Positions 7,935-14,991 of a stretch of 15,948 bases of DNA are shown piece after piece. The translations under genes were made by a program, and so were the position numbers. The stretch spans positions 1 to 15,948 of the forward strand of contig JAHEEL010000025.1 in the NCBI GenBank assembly GCA_024640745.1, in the 5' to 3' direction. This DNA is from Actinomycetes bacterium (GTDB taxonomy: Bacteria > Actinomycetota > Acidimicrobiia > Spongiisociales > UBA5794). Each line of letters starts with the position of its first letter. Position 1 is the stretch's first letter. The notes beneath the pieces are model-generated. The model had not been told where the DNA came from, searched no databases, and saw nothing but the letters and a program-made list of their open reading frames with translations.

Positions 7935-10900
7935 GACGTCCGGTCGCCGTCCTCGTCCTGCTTGTCGTGGCGACCGCCTGCTCACCGTCGACCGAGGGCA
8001 CGACGACCACCACAACCGTGGCGCCCGCCGCCGAGGATCCATCGACCACCACAGCCGTGGCGCGCGCGCCGCTCGACGACGACGATCTCCTCCTCGTCCT
8101 GCTGTGGCACCAGCATCAGCCCCTCTATCCGAAGGACGAGGACGGCGTCGTGACCCGGCCCTGGGTTCGGCTGCACGCCGCCAAGGACTACTGGGACATG
8201 GCGGACCTCGTCGGCCGCTACCCCGACCTTCGGATCTCGTTCAACCTGACCCCGGTGCTGCTCCTTCAACTCGAAGAGATCATGGAAGGGGTTCGGGACT
8301 CCTACTGGATGCACACCGAGGTGCCGGCCGCCGAGCTGACCGGCGAACAGCAAGCCTTCTTGTTGGCTCGCTTCTTCGACGTGAACCAGCGTATCGTCGA
8401 GCGATTCCCGCGCTACCTGGAGCTGGCCGACCAGCGAGCGGCGGGCCTGGAGTTCTCGACCCAGGACTTCCTCGATCTCCAGGTCCTGTTCAACCTGGCC
8501 TGGACCGACCCCGAGCTGCTCGAGGATCCGGTCCTGCAGGCACTCGTCGACCAAGGGCGCGACTACGTCGACGCGGACAAGGGGCCGGTGCTTGCGACGC
8601 ATCTGGACGCTGTTGCCGCCACACTCGAGGTCCACAAACGCCTTTGGGCCGAGGGTCACATCGAGGTTACGACCACACCGCTCGCCCACCCGATCCTTCC
8701 GTTGCTCTTCGACACGGAGCTGGCGCTCGAGGGTGACCCAACGGCGCTCATGCCGGCCGAGCGCTTTCGCGAACCGATCGACGCACGCGAGCAGGTGATC
8801 CTGGGCCTCGATGTCGCCGAGCGCCTGCTCGGCCGCCGTCCCACCGGGATGTGGCCCGGAGAGGGAGCAGTTGCACAGGAAGTCACGTCGATCTGGGCAG
8901 GCGAGGGAATCGAGTGGATCGCGACCGGCGAACACGTGCTCGGCCAAACGCTCGGAATGGGTTCATTTGAGCGGGATGCCAACGGAACCCTCATCGACGC
9001 CGACGTCCTCTATCGGCTCTATGCCGCACAACACACTCGCAATCCCAACCTCCCCATCTTGTTCCGCGATGTCACGATCTCGGACCTCGTCGGGTTCGAG
9101 TACTCGGGCATGTCCGGCAGCGCGGCAGCCAACGATTTCATGCGTCGGCTGACCGACGCCGACGAGCGGCTCGTGGAGCTCGGAGCGGGCGGACCGAAGG
9201 TGGTCACCGTCGTCGTCGACGGCGAGAACGCCTGGGAGCACTACGAGAACGACGGCAAGGATTTCCTCAACGCCCTCTACCGGAACCTCAGCGAGTCCGA
9301 TCTCGTTCGCACGGTGACACCAACCGAACTGCTTGCGCAGTATGGCGACCGGGTTGAGCCTCTTCCCGATGTGTTCCCCGCATCGTGGTTCCAGCCGAAT
9401 TTCGCAACATGGATCGGCGAGCGCGAGGAAGCAGCGGCGTGGGATGCGCTCTGGGCAACGAGACGAGCCTATGCAGAAGCGGAAACGTCGGGCTCGGCAA
9501 CGGCAGAGCAGCTCGAGACGGCCCGTGATGCGGTGCTGTTCGCTGAGGGTTCGGATTGGTTCTGGTGGTACGGCGACGACCAGGATTCTGGAGATGACGG
9601 GTACTTCGATCGTGCCTTTCGCGAACTCCTCGGACAGGTCTACGACAGTCTCGGCGCGGAGCGTCCGGCCTTCGTGCGCACCCCCATCACGCCCGAAAGA
9701 GCCGTAGCTCCGGATCGCACGCCGGACGAAACAGCTTCGATCACAGTGGACGCCGAAGTTGCCACGCCGGAATGGGAAAGCGCCGGAGCCTACGAGCTCG
9801 ATGGTGAACCCTTCGGTGGCTACCGATGGCTCTACGACAAAGACCGGCTCCAGGTGCGCGTCGACTATGCCGCCGAAGTCCTCGGAGACGATGCAGCAGG
9901 ATTCGACCTCTACATGGGCATTCCCGCGATTGCGCCGGGACGCGGGATGACCGTGGGCGCGAACGTCCTCGGATTCAACGCGACCCACCTACTTTCCTGG
10001 CGGGGCATCGATCCGGCGTCCGTTCGCGGACCGGTTCTCTTGCCGCCGCTCGGAAGCGGCGACGGTCTCCTGGACTCCGGCAGCCTCCCGGAGGCGGGCA
10101 CGCTCCAAGCCGGATTCGACGGGACGCGCATCGAGTTCTCGATTCCGTTGGCGTTGCTCGGTCCGATCGAGGTTGGTGACCCGGTCGCGTTCCGCCTCGT
10201 CGAGCGCACCGGCGGTCCCGAGTCGGCCATGGCGCCGGCGGCCGGACCTGGCGTCATGGTCGTCCCGGACATCTCGGACGTCGCCACGGCCTTCGAAGCC
10301 ACCGATCCGGAGGGCGACGACCACGGCCCTGGGACGTACACGTACCCAACCGACCCAGTGTTCGCCCCCGGTTCCTACGACCTCACGGCCTTCAGTGTGG
10401 GTGAGTCCGGAGACGACCTGGTCTTCACGTTCGATGTCCTCGGTCCGATCGTGAATTCATGGGACAGTCCGAACGGCCTGTCGATCCAGACGTTCGACGT
10501 GTACGTTGACACCGACCCGGACACGTCGAACGGAGCGCGGCGGTTCCTCCCCGGCCGCAACGCTGCGTGGGAGTCGGGCTCCGGCTGGGACCGAGCCCTC
10601 ACCATCGAGGGTTGGTATCCGGCGCTGTACGTTGCCGAGGCCGATGGGTCGACCTCGGAGACGGATCCGACGTTCAAGGTGCTGGTCTTCCCCGACCGGG
10701 GACGTGCAACGGCGCGCGTACCGAAGGCACTCTTTGGAGACGGCGATCCGGCAACCTGGTCGTACGCCGTAGCGGTGATGAGCCAGGAGGGCTATCCGTC
10801 GTCCGGCGTACGTCGGATTCGCGACGTCGAGCCGAACGCGGCCCAGTGGCGCATCGGCGGCGGGGACGGATCCGTCAATGGCACGCGTATCCTCGATCTC

Positions 10901-11023
10901 CTCGCCGCCGAGGGCGGAGATCAGGAAGCCATGCTCTCGGGCTACGCCCCGACGTCGAGCGGGACGGTCGATGCCCTCAGCGACGACGACTTCGCTCAGA
11001 TCACACCGCTGACGGCACCGTGA
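7931..11023 (+). CDS. GH57 alpha-glucanase (amylopullulanase-type) lipoprotein with glucodextranase C-terminal module
   Basis: A 1030-residue secreted enzyme predicted to hydrolyse alpha-1,4 and possibly alpha-1,6 glucan bonds. MRRPVAVLVLLVVATAC is a lipoprotein signal with Cys17, followed by a Thr-rich linker to about residue 47. The GH57 domain covers about 52-580. Conserved regions are WHQHQPLYP (59-67), GHIEVTTTPLAHPILPLL (242-259), MWPGEGAVAQE with probable nucleophile Glu311, VVDGENAWEHYEND with probable acid/base Asp430, and WFWWYGDDQDSGDDGYFD (543-560). A beta-rich middle region spans about 600-770. The final part (about 780-1000) resembles the C-terminal module of glucodextranase, found behind GH57 pullulanases: DVYVDTDPDTSNGARRFLPG and GWDRALTIEGWYPALYV. 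Alternatives within GH57 are amylase or branching-type activity, but the C-terminal module favours pullulanase-like. The start overlaps the peptidase stop (ATGA), and the stop overlaps the CHAD start (GTGA). Confidence 0.88.
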   Translation: MRRPVAVLVLLVVATACSPSTEGTTTTTTVAPAAEDPSTTTAVARAPLDDDDLLLVLLWHQHQPLYPKDEDGVVTRPWVRLHAAKDYWDMADLVGRYPDLRISFNLTPVLLLQLEEIMEGVRDSYWMHTEVPAAELTGEQQAFLLARFFDVNQRIVERFPRYLELADQRAAGLEFSTQDFLDLQVLFNLAWTDPELLEDPVLQALVDQGRDYVDADKGPVLATHLDAVAATLEVHKRLWAEGHIEVTTTPLAHPILPLLFDTELALEGDPTALMPAERFREPIDAREQVILGLDVAERLLGRRPTGMWPGEGAVAQEVTSIWAGEGIEWIATGEHVLGQTLGMGSFERDANGTLIDADVLYRLYAAQHTRNPNLPILFRDVTISDLVGFEYSGMSGSAAANDFMRRLTDADERLVELGAGGPKVVTVVVDGENAWEHYENDGKDFLNALYRNLSESDLVRTVTPTELLAQYGDRVEPLPDVFPASWFQPNFATWIGEREEAAAWDALWATRRAYAEAETSGSATAEQLETARDAVLFAEGSDWFWWYGDDQDSGDDGYFDRAFRELLGQVYDSLGAERPAFVRTPITPERAVAPDRTPDETASITVDAEVATPEWESAGAYELDGEPFGGYRWLYDKDRLQVRVDYAAEVLGDDAAGFDLYMGIPAIAPGRGMTVGANVLGFNATHLLSWRGIDPASVRGPVLLPPLGSGDGLLDSGSLPEAGTLQAGFDGTRIEFSIPLALLGPIEVGDPVAFRLVERTGGPESAMAPAAGPGVMVVPDISDVATAFEATDPEGDDHGPGTYTYPTDPVFAPGSYDLTAFSVGESGDDLVFTFDVLGPIVNSWDSPNGLSIQTFDVYVDTDPDTSNGARRFLPGRNAAWESGSGWDRALTIEGWYPALYVAEADGSTSETDPTFKVLVFPDRGRATARVPKALFGDGDPATWSYAVAVMSQEGYPSSGVRRIRDVEPNAAQWRIGGGDGSVNGTRILDLLAAEGGDQEAMLSGYAPTSSGTVDALSDDDFAQITPLTAP
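8004..8063 (+). repeat. Direct repeat in the GH57 lipoprotein linker (39-base period)
   Basis: The 21 bases at 8004-8024 recur at 8043-8063 with one mismatch (20/21). The period is 39 bases, exactly 13 codons, so the frame is kept. The repeated unit encodes the Thr-Thr-Thr-x-Val-Ala part of the linker after the lipobox. It looks like a small in-frame duplication that lengthened the spacer between membrane anchor and catalytic domain. Confidence 0.8.
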
Positions 11024-11817
11024 CCGACCTCGCCCCCGCCGCCATCGCCGAGCTCGACGAGCTTGCGGACGGCCTGAGGAGTCGGGCGGACGTCGATGCA
11101 CGCGTGCACACCACGCGCAAGGGGATCAAGCGACTGCGGGCGTTCCTCCGCCTCGCCCGCCCATCGGTGGGCAAGAACACGTACCGGACGGAGAACACGA
11201 CGCTGCGCGATGCAGCCCGCCTCATCGCACCGGCGAGGGACGCCCTGGTGCTGATCGAGACGGCGGCAGCGGTCGGGGCGCCGGATGCGGTGCTCGCCAG
11301 ACTCGAGGCCGGCCATCGAGAAGCGATGGCCGGCCTCGAGTCTGGCATCCGCGCCGAAGCTGCTGATCTTCTCCGATCCGCCGCGGTTCGCTGGCGGTAT
11401 GTCGCGTGGGGCGGACCGGGCGCTGCGTCCGTTCGCGTCGGCCTCCGAGAGACCTACCTCCGCGGGCTTGCCGATCTTGCCACGGTGCGATCCGATCCGA
11501 CCGATGTTGCGTTCCACGGATGGCGCCGCCGGGTCAAGTACATCCGCTACCAGCTCGAAACGATCGGCGCTCCCCCGGCCTTCACCCGACCCTTCACCTT
11601 GCTCGGCGACGACCTCGGCCTCGAACACGACTACACGGTCCTGATCGAAGTCTGCCGGACACATGCCATCGATACCGGCTTCGAGTTCGTCGCCGAGGCG
11701 GCAGAGCAGCGACGCCATGGGCTTCGCGCGAGTGCGCTTGAGCTCGGCCGCAGCCTCTTCGCCCCCGAGCCCGAGGCCTACCTCCGGACGGTTGAGAGCC
11801 TCGTGGATCTGTCGTAG
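11020..11817 (+). CDS. CHAD-domain protein
   Basis: A 265-residue, mostly alpha-helical protein. It starts at GTG 11020, which overlaps the GH57 stop by four bases (GTGA). Two CHAD-type signature helices are visible: VHTTRKGIKRLRAFLRLARP (residues 29-48, with His30, Arg33, Lys34, Lys37, Arg38) and, in the second half, FHGWRRRVKYIRYQLETIG. These basic surfaces bind inorganic polyphosphate in characterised members of the family. Nothing else is fused, such as a CYTH domain. No signal peptide is present, so it should be cytoplasmic, unlike the lipoproteins upstream. Translational coupling to the GH57 gene is clear; a functional link between polyphosphate and glucan use is only a guess. The gene carries a perfect 23-bp inverted repeat in its middle (11296-11346) without loss of reading frame. 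Confidence 0.88.
   Translation: MTDLAPAAIAELDELADGLRSRADVDARVHTTRKGIKRLRAFLRLARPSVGKNTYRTENTTLRDAARLIAPARDALVLIETAAAVGAPDAVLARLEAGHREAMAGLESGIRAEAADLLRSAAVRWRYVAWGGPGAASVRVGLRETYLRGLADLATVRSDPTDVAFHGWRRRVKYIRYQLETIGAPPAFTRPFTLLGDDLGLEHDYTVLIEVCRTHAIDTGFEFVAEAAEQRRHGLRASALELGRSLFAPEPEAYLRTVESLVDLS
11296..11346. repeat. Perfect 23-bp inverted repeat with 5-base loop inside the CHAD gene
   Basis: The left arm 11296-11318 and right arm 11324-11346 are exact reverse complements over 23 bases, separated by AGAAG (11319-11323). Pairing stops at both outer ends (C at 11295 against A at 11347). Each arm contains CTCGAGGCCGGCC or its complement, so each holds the 8-base palindrome GGCCGGCC. The region encodes the ordinary-looking helical segment ARLEAGHREAMAGLESG. 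There is no T-run after it, so it is not a standard intrinsic terminator. I saw no second copy in the window. Confidence 0.97.
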
Positions 11818-11832
11818 CGCTCGGTTGCGACA
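11810..11832. terminator. Possible weak bidirectional hairpin between CHAD gene and menE
   Basis: The arms 11810-11818 (TGTCGTAGC) and 11824-11832 (GTTGCGACA) can pair over nine positions, two of them G-T wobbles, around a 5-base loop. The hairpin spans the CHAD stop codon and fills most of the 21-base gap between two convergent genes. No T-run follows on either strand. A termination role is suggested only by its position. Confidence 0.3.
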
Positions 11833-11838
11833 CGGCGG

Positions 11839-13116
11839 CTACTCCGCATCGTTCAGGAGCCTTGCGGCCGCCTCCCGATCCGGCTTGCCGTTGGGCAGCA
11901 GCGGGAGCGCATCGACGGCGATCCAGCGCTTCGGGATTTCGTGCCGCGCCAATCGACGACGCACCGCTGCTTCGATTCCGGGCAGCGCCGCCCCCGCGGT
12001 CTGAACCACCGCAACGACCACTTCACCCCACTCTTCGTCGGGAGCGCCGAGCACCACCGAGGTCCCGGCGCCGGTCACGACATCGATGGCAGCTTCGACG
12101 TGCTCCGGCTGCACGTTCTCTCCCCCGGAGAGGATCATCCCGTCCCGTCGGCCCCCGACGACAAGGCGGCCATGCGCGTCGATGTGACCCAGATCCCCGG
12201 TTTGCAGAGGCCCCGACCTCGGCTTCTCGCCGAGATAGCCCGGTGAGACGGCCGGGCCATCGATCAGGATCTCACCGCACGGCGAGATCAACACGGTGAT
12301 GCCGTCCAACGGCGATCCGACGGTTCCGAGGGAATCGGCGGCCATTCCCGGCTCCACCGTCGCCACCTGCGATGCCGCCTCGGTCATCCCGTACGTCTGG
12401 AGCACGGGCAAACCCGCATCGAGTGCCATCGTCACCAGATCAACGGTCGCGGGAGCGCCACCGAGCAGGACCGCCTTGAGGCCACAGTAGGGACCGGCAT
12501 CGTGCACAAGCATGCGGTGGAGCATCGTCGGCACGAGGCTCGCCATGGTCGTTGCACCGTCCCGCAGCGCTCGGGTCGCCTCCGCGGCATCGAAATGCGG
12601 CAGCATCATGATCGAGCCGCCGGCCGTCAGCGTGCGCCAGACGATCGAAAGGCCACCGACGTGATAGAGCGGGAGCGTCAGCAGCCAGCGGTCCGAGGCA
12701 TTGTTGCCGAGTCGGCGTTGGGAAGCACCAACAGAGGCAGCCACGTTCGCCTCGGTGAGCACCACGCCACGCGCAGCTCCGGCGCTCCCCGACGTCGGCA
12801 CCACGGCGTAGGTTCCGTCCGGCGCGGCTGCGCCGAAATCGAACCGATTTCGACCGTGGGGAACCGCCACCGCCCCGATTCGGTGGATCGCCGCGAGTGC
12901 GATCACCGTCTCCGGAGTAGAGGTGGCTTCGATCGGAACCAGATCGCCCGAACCGATTCCGTCGGTTGTCAGGCGTTGCGCTTGTGCACTCGTCCGTCGA
13001 TCGAGCTCTCGGTACGACACGGTCTCAGCGCCCGCGACCACGGCGGGAGCGTCAGGCGTTGCATCCGCGTGGATCTTCGCCCACTCGTGCGGCAAGGTGA
13101 CGGTCATTGCGCTCAC
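11839..13116 (-). CDS. menE: o-Succinylbenzoate-CoA ligase (MenE), AMP-forming acyl-CoA synthetase
   Basis: A 425-residue ANL-superfamily enzyme. It adenylates o-succinylbenzoate and transfers it to CoA in menaquinone synthesis. Visible motifs are the P-loop TSGSAGAARGV (108-118; the usual Pro-Lys is Ala-Arg116), LPLYHVGGL (148-156), TYGMTEAASQV (241-251), QTGDLGHID (305-313), GRRDGMILSGGENVQPEHVE (322-341) and LLPNGKPDR with catalytic Lys411. The protein is shorter than general acyl-CoA synthetases, as MenE often is, and the menB neighbour supports the assignment. The start is uncertain. GTG 13116 has AGGAG eight bases upstream. ATG 13107 is the alternative and would fit a nearly leaderless message from the symmetric -10 at 13117-13123. 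It is convergent with the CHAD gene and divergent from menB. Confidence 0.87.
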   Translation of the reverse strand: MSAMTVTLPHEWAKIHADATPDAPAVVAGAETVSYRELDRRTSAQAQRLTTDGIGSGDLVPIEATSTPETVIALAAIHRIGAVAVPHGRNRFDFGAAAPDGTYAVVPTSGSAGAARGVVLTEANVAASVGASQRRLGNNASDRWLLTLPLYHVGGLSIVWRTLTAGGSIMMLPHFDAAEATRALRDGATTMASLVPTMLHRMLVHDAGPYCGLKAVLLGGAPATVDLVTMALDAGLPVLQTYGMTEAASQVATVEPGMAADSLGTVGSPLDGITVLISPCGEILIDGPAVSPGYLGEKPRSGPLQTGDLGHIDAHGRLVVGGRRDGMILSGGENVQPEHVEAAIDVVTGAGTSVVLGAPDEEWGEVVVAVVQTAGAALPGIEAAVRRRLARHEIPKRWIAVDALPLLPNGKPDREAAARLLNDAE

Positions 13117-13123
13117 TACAGTA
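13117..13123. promoter_or_regulatory. Symmetric -10 element shared by menE and menB
   Basis: The heptamer TACAGTA reads TACAGT on the plus strand (13117-13122) and TACTGT on the minus strand (13123-13118). Both match TANNNT. On the plus strand it is followed by eight bases and the menB GTG at 13131, the leaderless geometry. On the minus strand the menE ATG 13107 lies ten bases beyond it. Only 14 bases separate the two GTG codons, so no other place for separate core promoters exists outside coding sequence. Confidence 0.5.
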
Positions 13124-13130
13124 TCTCCTC

Positions 13131-14021
13131 GTGATATCTCAGATCTTCGATCCAGCCGCATGGGACCCGGTTGCGGGTTTCGCCTTCACCGACATCACCT
13201 ATCACCGGGCACGCCAGATCGGCGCCGTGCGCGTTGCGTTCAACCGCCCCGAGGTGCGCAACGCCTTTCGTCCCCACACCGTCGATGAGCTGTACACGGC
13301 GCTCGACCATGCGCGCATGACCTCCGACGTCGGCGCCGTCCTGCTCACCGGAAACGGTCCCTCACCCAAGGATGGAGGATGGGCCTTCTGCTCGGGCGGC
13401 GATCAACGCATCCGCGGCGCCGACGGCTACCAGTACGACGAAACGGGGAGTATCGACCAAGCGCGACTCGGCCGGCTCCACATCCTCGAGGTACAGCGGC
13501 TGATCCGCTTCATGCCGAAGGTCGTCATCGCAGTGGTCCCCGGCTGGGCCGTCGGCGGCGGCCACAGCCTGCACGTCGTCTGCGACCTGACGCTCGCGAG
13601 TGCCGAGCACGCCGTCTTCAAGCAGACCGACGCGGACGTCGCGAGCTACGACGCGGGGTACGGCAGCGCGTACCTCGCGAAGATGGTCGGCCAGAAGAAG
13701 GCGCGCGAGATCTTCTTCGTCGGCGGGAATTACTCGGCCGAGCAGGCCGCCGCGATGGGCATGGTCAACCTCGTCGTCCCCCACGCCGAGCTCGAGACGC
13801 GCGCGCTGGAGTGGGCCAAGGAGATCGTGACGAAGAGCCCGACCGCCATCCGGATGCTGAAGTACGCGATGAACATGGTCGACGACGGCCTCGTCGGTCA
13901 GCAGATCTTCGCCGGCGAGGCGACCCGGCTCGGCTACATGACCGACGAGGCCAAAGAGGGTCGCGACGCCTTCCTCGAGAAGCGCCAACAGGACTACCAC
14001 GACTACCCGTGGCATTTCTAG
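13131..14021 (+). CDS. menB: 1,4-Dihydroxy-2-naphthoyl-CoA synthase (MenB), type II
   Basis: A 296-residue crotonase-fold enzyme that cyclises o-succinylbenzoyl-CoA to 1,4-dihydroxy-2-naphthoyl-CoA. Oxyanion-hole and active-site regions are FCSGGDQRIRGADGY (86-100) and PGWAVGGGHSLHVVCDLTLA (137-156). The segment FKQTDADVASYDAGYGSAYL (163-182) carries Asp167 and Asp174. They have the same spacing as Asp185 and Asp192 of the mycobacterial enzyme. This marks it as the bicarbonate-independent type II MenB, not the E. coli type with Gly at this place. The C-terminus EGRDAFLEKRQQDYHDYPWHF is typical. GTG 13131 was chosen for the leaderless -10 upstream; a TTG at 13107 would overlap menE. By eye, codon choice (many GCG, GAG, GTC) looks even more GC-biased than in menE. 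Confidence 0.93.
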   Translation: MISQIFDPAAWDPVAGFAFTDITYHRARQIGAVRVAFNRPEVRNAFRPHTVDELYTALDHARMTSDVGAVLLTGNGPSPKDGGWAFCSGGDQRIRGADGYQYDETGSIDQARLGRLHILEVQRLIRFMPKVVIAVVPGWAVGGGHSLHVVCDLTLASAEHAVFKQTDADVASYDAGYGSAYLAKMVGQKKAREIFFVGGNYSAEQAAAMGMVNLVVPHAELETRALEWAKEIVTKSPTAIRMLKYAMNMVDDGLVGQQIFAGEATRLGYMTDEAKEGRDAFLEKRQQDYHDYPWHF

Positions 14022-14038
14022 ACCAGTCGCCGCTCGCC

Positions 14039-14061
14039 GGGCGCCGGGCGCCGGGCGCGGG
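14039..14061 (+). other. G-quadruplex motif in the menB-menA intergenic region
   Basis: Four GGG runs at 14039-14041, 14046-14048, 14053-14055 and 14059-14061 are separated by loops of 4, 4 and 3 bases, which meets the G3+N1-7 rule. The motif is built from three tandem copies of the heptamer GCCGGGC. It lies on the coding strand between menB and menA. The remaining intergenic bases to 14106 hold several TCTCGC-like hexamers but no recognised promoter or Shine-Dalgarno sequence. Confidence 0.7.
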
Positions 14062-14106
14062 CCCGTTGGATCGGGGCCTGGTCTCGCATCTCCCGTCTCG
14101 CGTCGC

Positions 14107-14991
14107 ATGTCTCGCCCAATGAGCCCCTGGGTGCTGGCCGCGCGACCGGCGACGTTGCCCGCCGGGGTCGCCGCCGTCGTCGTCGGCAGCGCGCTCGCTG
14201 CCGCGGACGGCGTCTTTCGCTGGGATGCCTTCATCGTCACGCTGTTCGCTGCGATGGCGATCCAGATCGGCGTCAACTACGCCAATGATCTGGCAGACGC
14301 ACAGAAGGGGGCAGACACCGAGGAACGGATCGGTCCGACACGCGCCGTTGCATCCGGCTTGCTGACCGCTCAGGAGATGCGGCGCGGGATCTTCGTTGCG
14401 TTCGGCGTCGCAGGTCTGGCCGGGATCTACCTGATCTGGCTGGCCGGCTGGGTGATCCTAGCAATCGGGATCGTCTCGATCGTCGCCGCACTGGGCTACA
14501 CGAACGGCCCAGTTCCCTACGGCTACTACGGCCTCGGCGAGCTCTTCGTGTTCGTGTTCTTCGGCCTCGTTGCTACCGCGGGCACGCGCTACGTCTACGA
14601 CCGCACGACTCCGGCCGACGCCTGGGTAGCTGCCACTGCCATGGGCCTGCTCGCATCGGCCATCCTCGTGGCCAACAACGTTCGCGACATCGATACCGAT
14701 CGGGCAGCCGGAAAGCACACGCTGGCCGTGATTCTCGGCCGAGGGCGGGCACGGTGGCTCTACGCAGCCACCGTTGCCGGCGCCTACCTCACCGTCGGCA
14801 TCGGCGCGACTGCAGCGGTCCTGCCGGCATGGGTGCTGCTCACGTTCGCCTCGTTGCCGCTGACGGTTGTGCCGCTGCAAACGATCTTCAGCGAGACTGC
14901 CGGGCCACCGCTGATCGGCGTGCTGAAGGCGACGGCGCGGCTCCAGCTCGTCTTCGCCGGTCTGCTGTCCGTCGGCGTACTCATTGCCTGA
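14107..14991 (+). CDS. menA: 1,4-Dihydroxy-2-naphthoate polyprenyltransferase (MenA), UbiA superfamily
   Basis: A 294-residue integral membrane prenyltransferase. It attaches the polyprenyl tail to 1,4-dihydroxy-2-naphthoate, giving demethylmenaquinone. The N-terminus SPWVLAARPATLPAGVAAVV is typical of MenA. The first Asp-rich motif is NYANDLADAQKGAD (57-70, Asp61, Asp64, Asp70), followed by GPTRAVASGLLT. The second is ANNVRDIDTDRAAGKHTLAV (189-208). About eight or nine hydrophobic helices are visible. The start is ATG 14107 or ATG 14119; the latter gives MSPWVLAARPATLP, which also resembles family starts, and neither has a good Shine-Dalgarno sequence. It follows menB by 85 bases on the same strand. 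Its stop at 14989-14991 touches the stop of the converging next gene, so the two 3' ends have no space between them. Confidence 0.92.
   Translation: MSRPMSPWVLAARPATLPAGVAAVVVGSALAAADGVFRWDAFIVTLFAAMAIQIGVNYANDLADAQKGADTEERIGPTRAVASGLLTAQEMRRGIFVAFGVAGLAGIYLIWLAGWVILAIGIVSIVAALGYTNGPVPYGYYGLGELFVFVFFGLVATAGTRYVYDRTTPADAWVAATAMGLLASAILVANNVRDIDTDRAAGKHTLAVILGRGRARWLYAATVAGAYLTVGIGATAAVLPAWVLLTFASLPLTVVPLQTIFSETAGPPLIGVLKATARLQLVFAGLLSVGVLIA

Noticed and set aside
6012..8042. A 676-codon open frame on the minus strand opposite the M3 peptidase gene
   Set aside because: It is an antisense shadow caused by GC bias. It lacks domain motifs and is Arg/Val/Glu-rich, while the plus strand encodes a complete peptidase with an HEFGH site.
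8963..9988. A 341-codon minus-strand open frame opposite the GH57 gene
   Set aside because: The plus strand here holds the conserved GH57 catalytic regions; the antisense frame shows no motif.
13107..13130. An upstream TTG start for menB
   Set aside because: It would overlap the menE start, has no ribosome binding site and adds residues not seen in MenB; GTG 13131 fits the -10 spacing.
13362..14276. A 304-codon minus-strand open frame across menB and the start of menA
   Set aside because: It is antisense to two well-conserved menaquinone genes and crosses their intergenic repeats; composition is that of a shadow frame.
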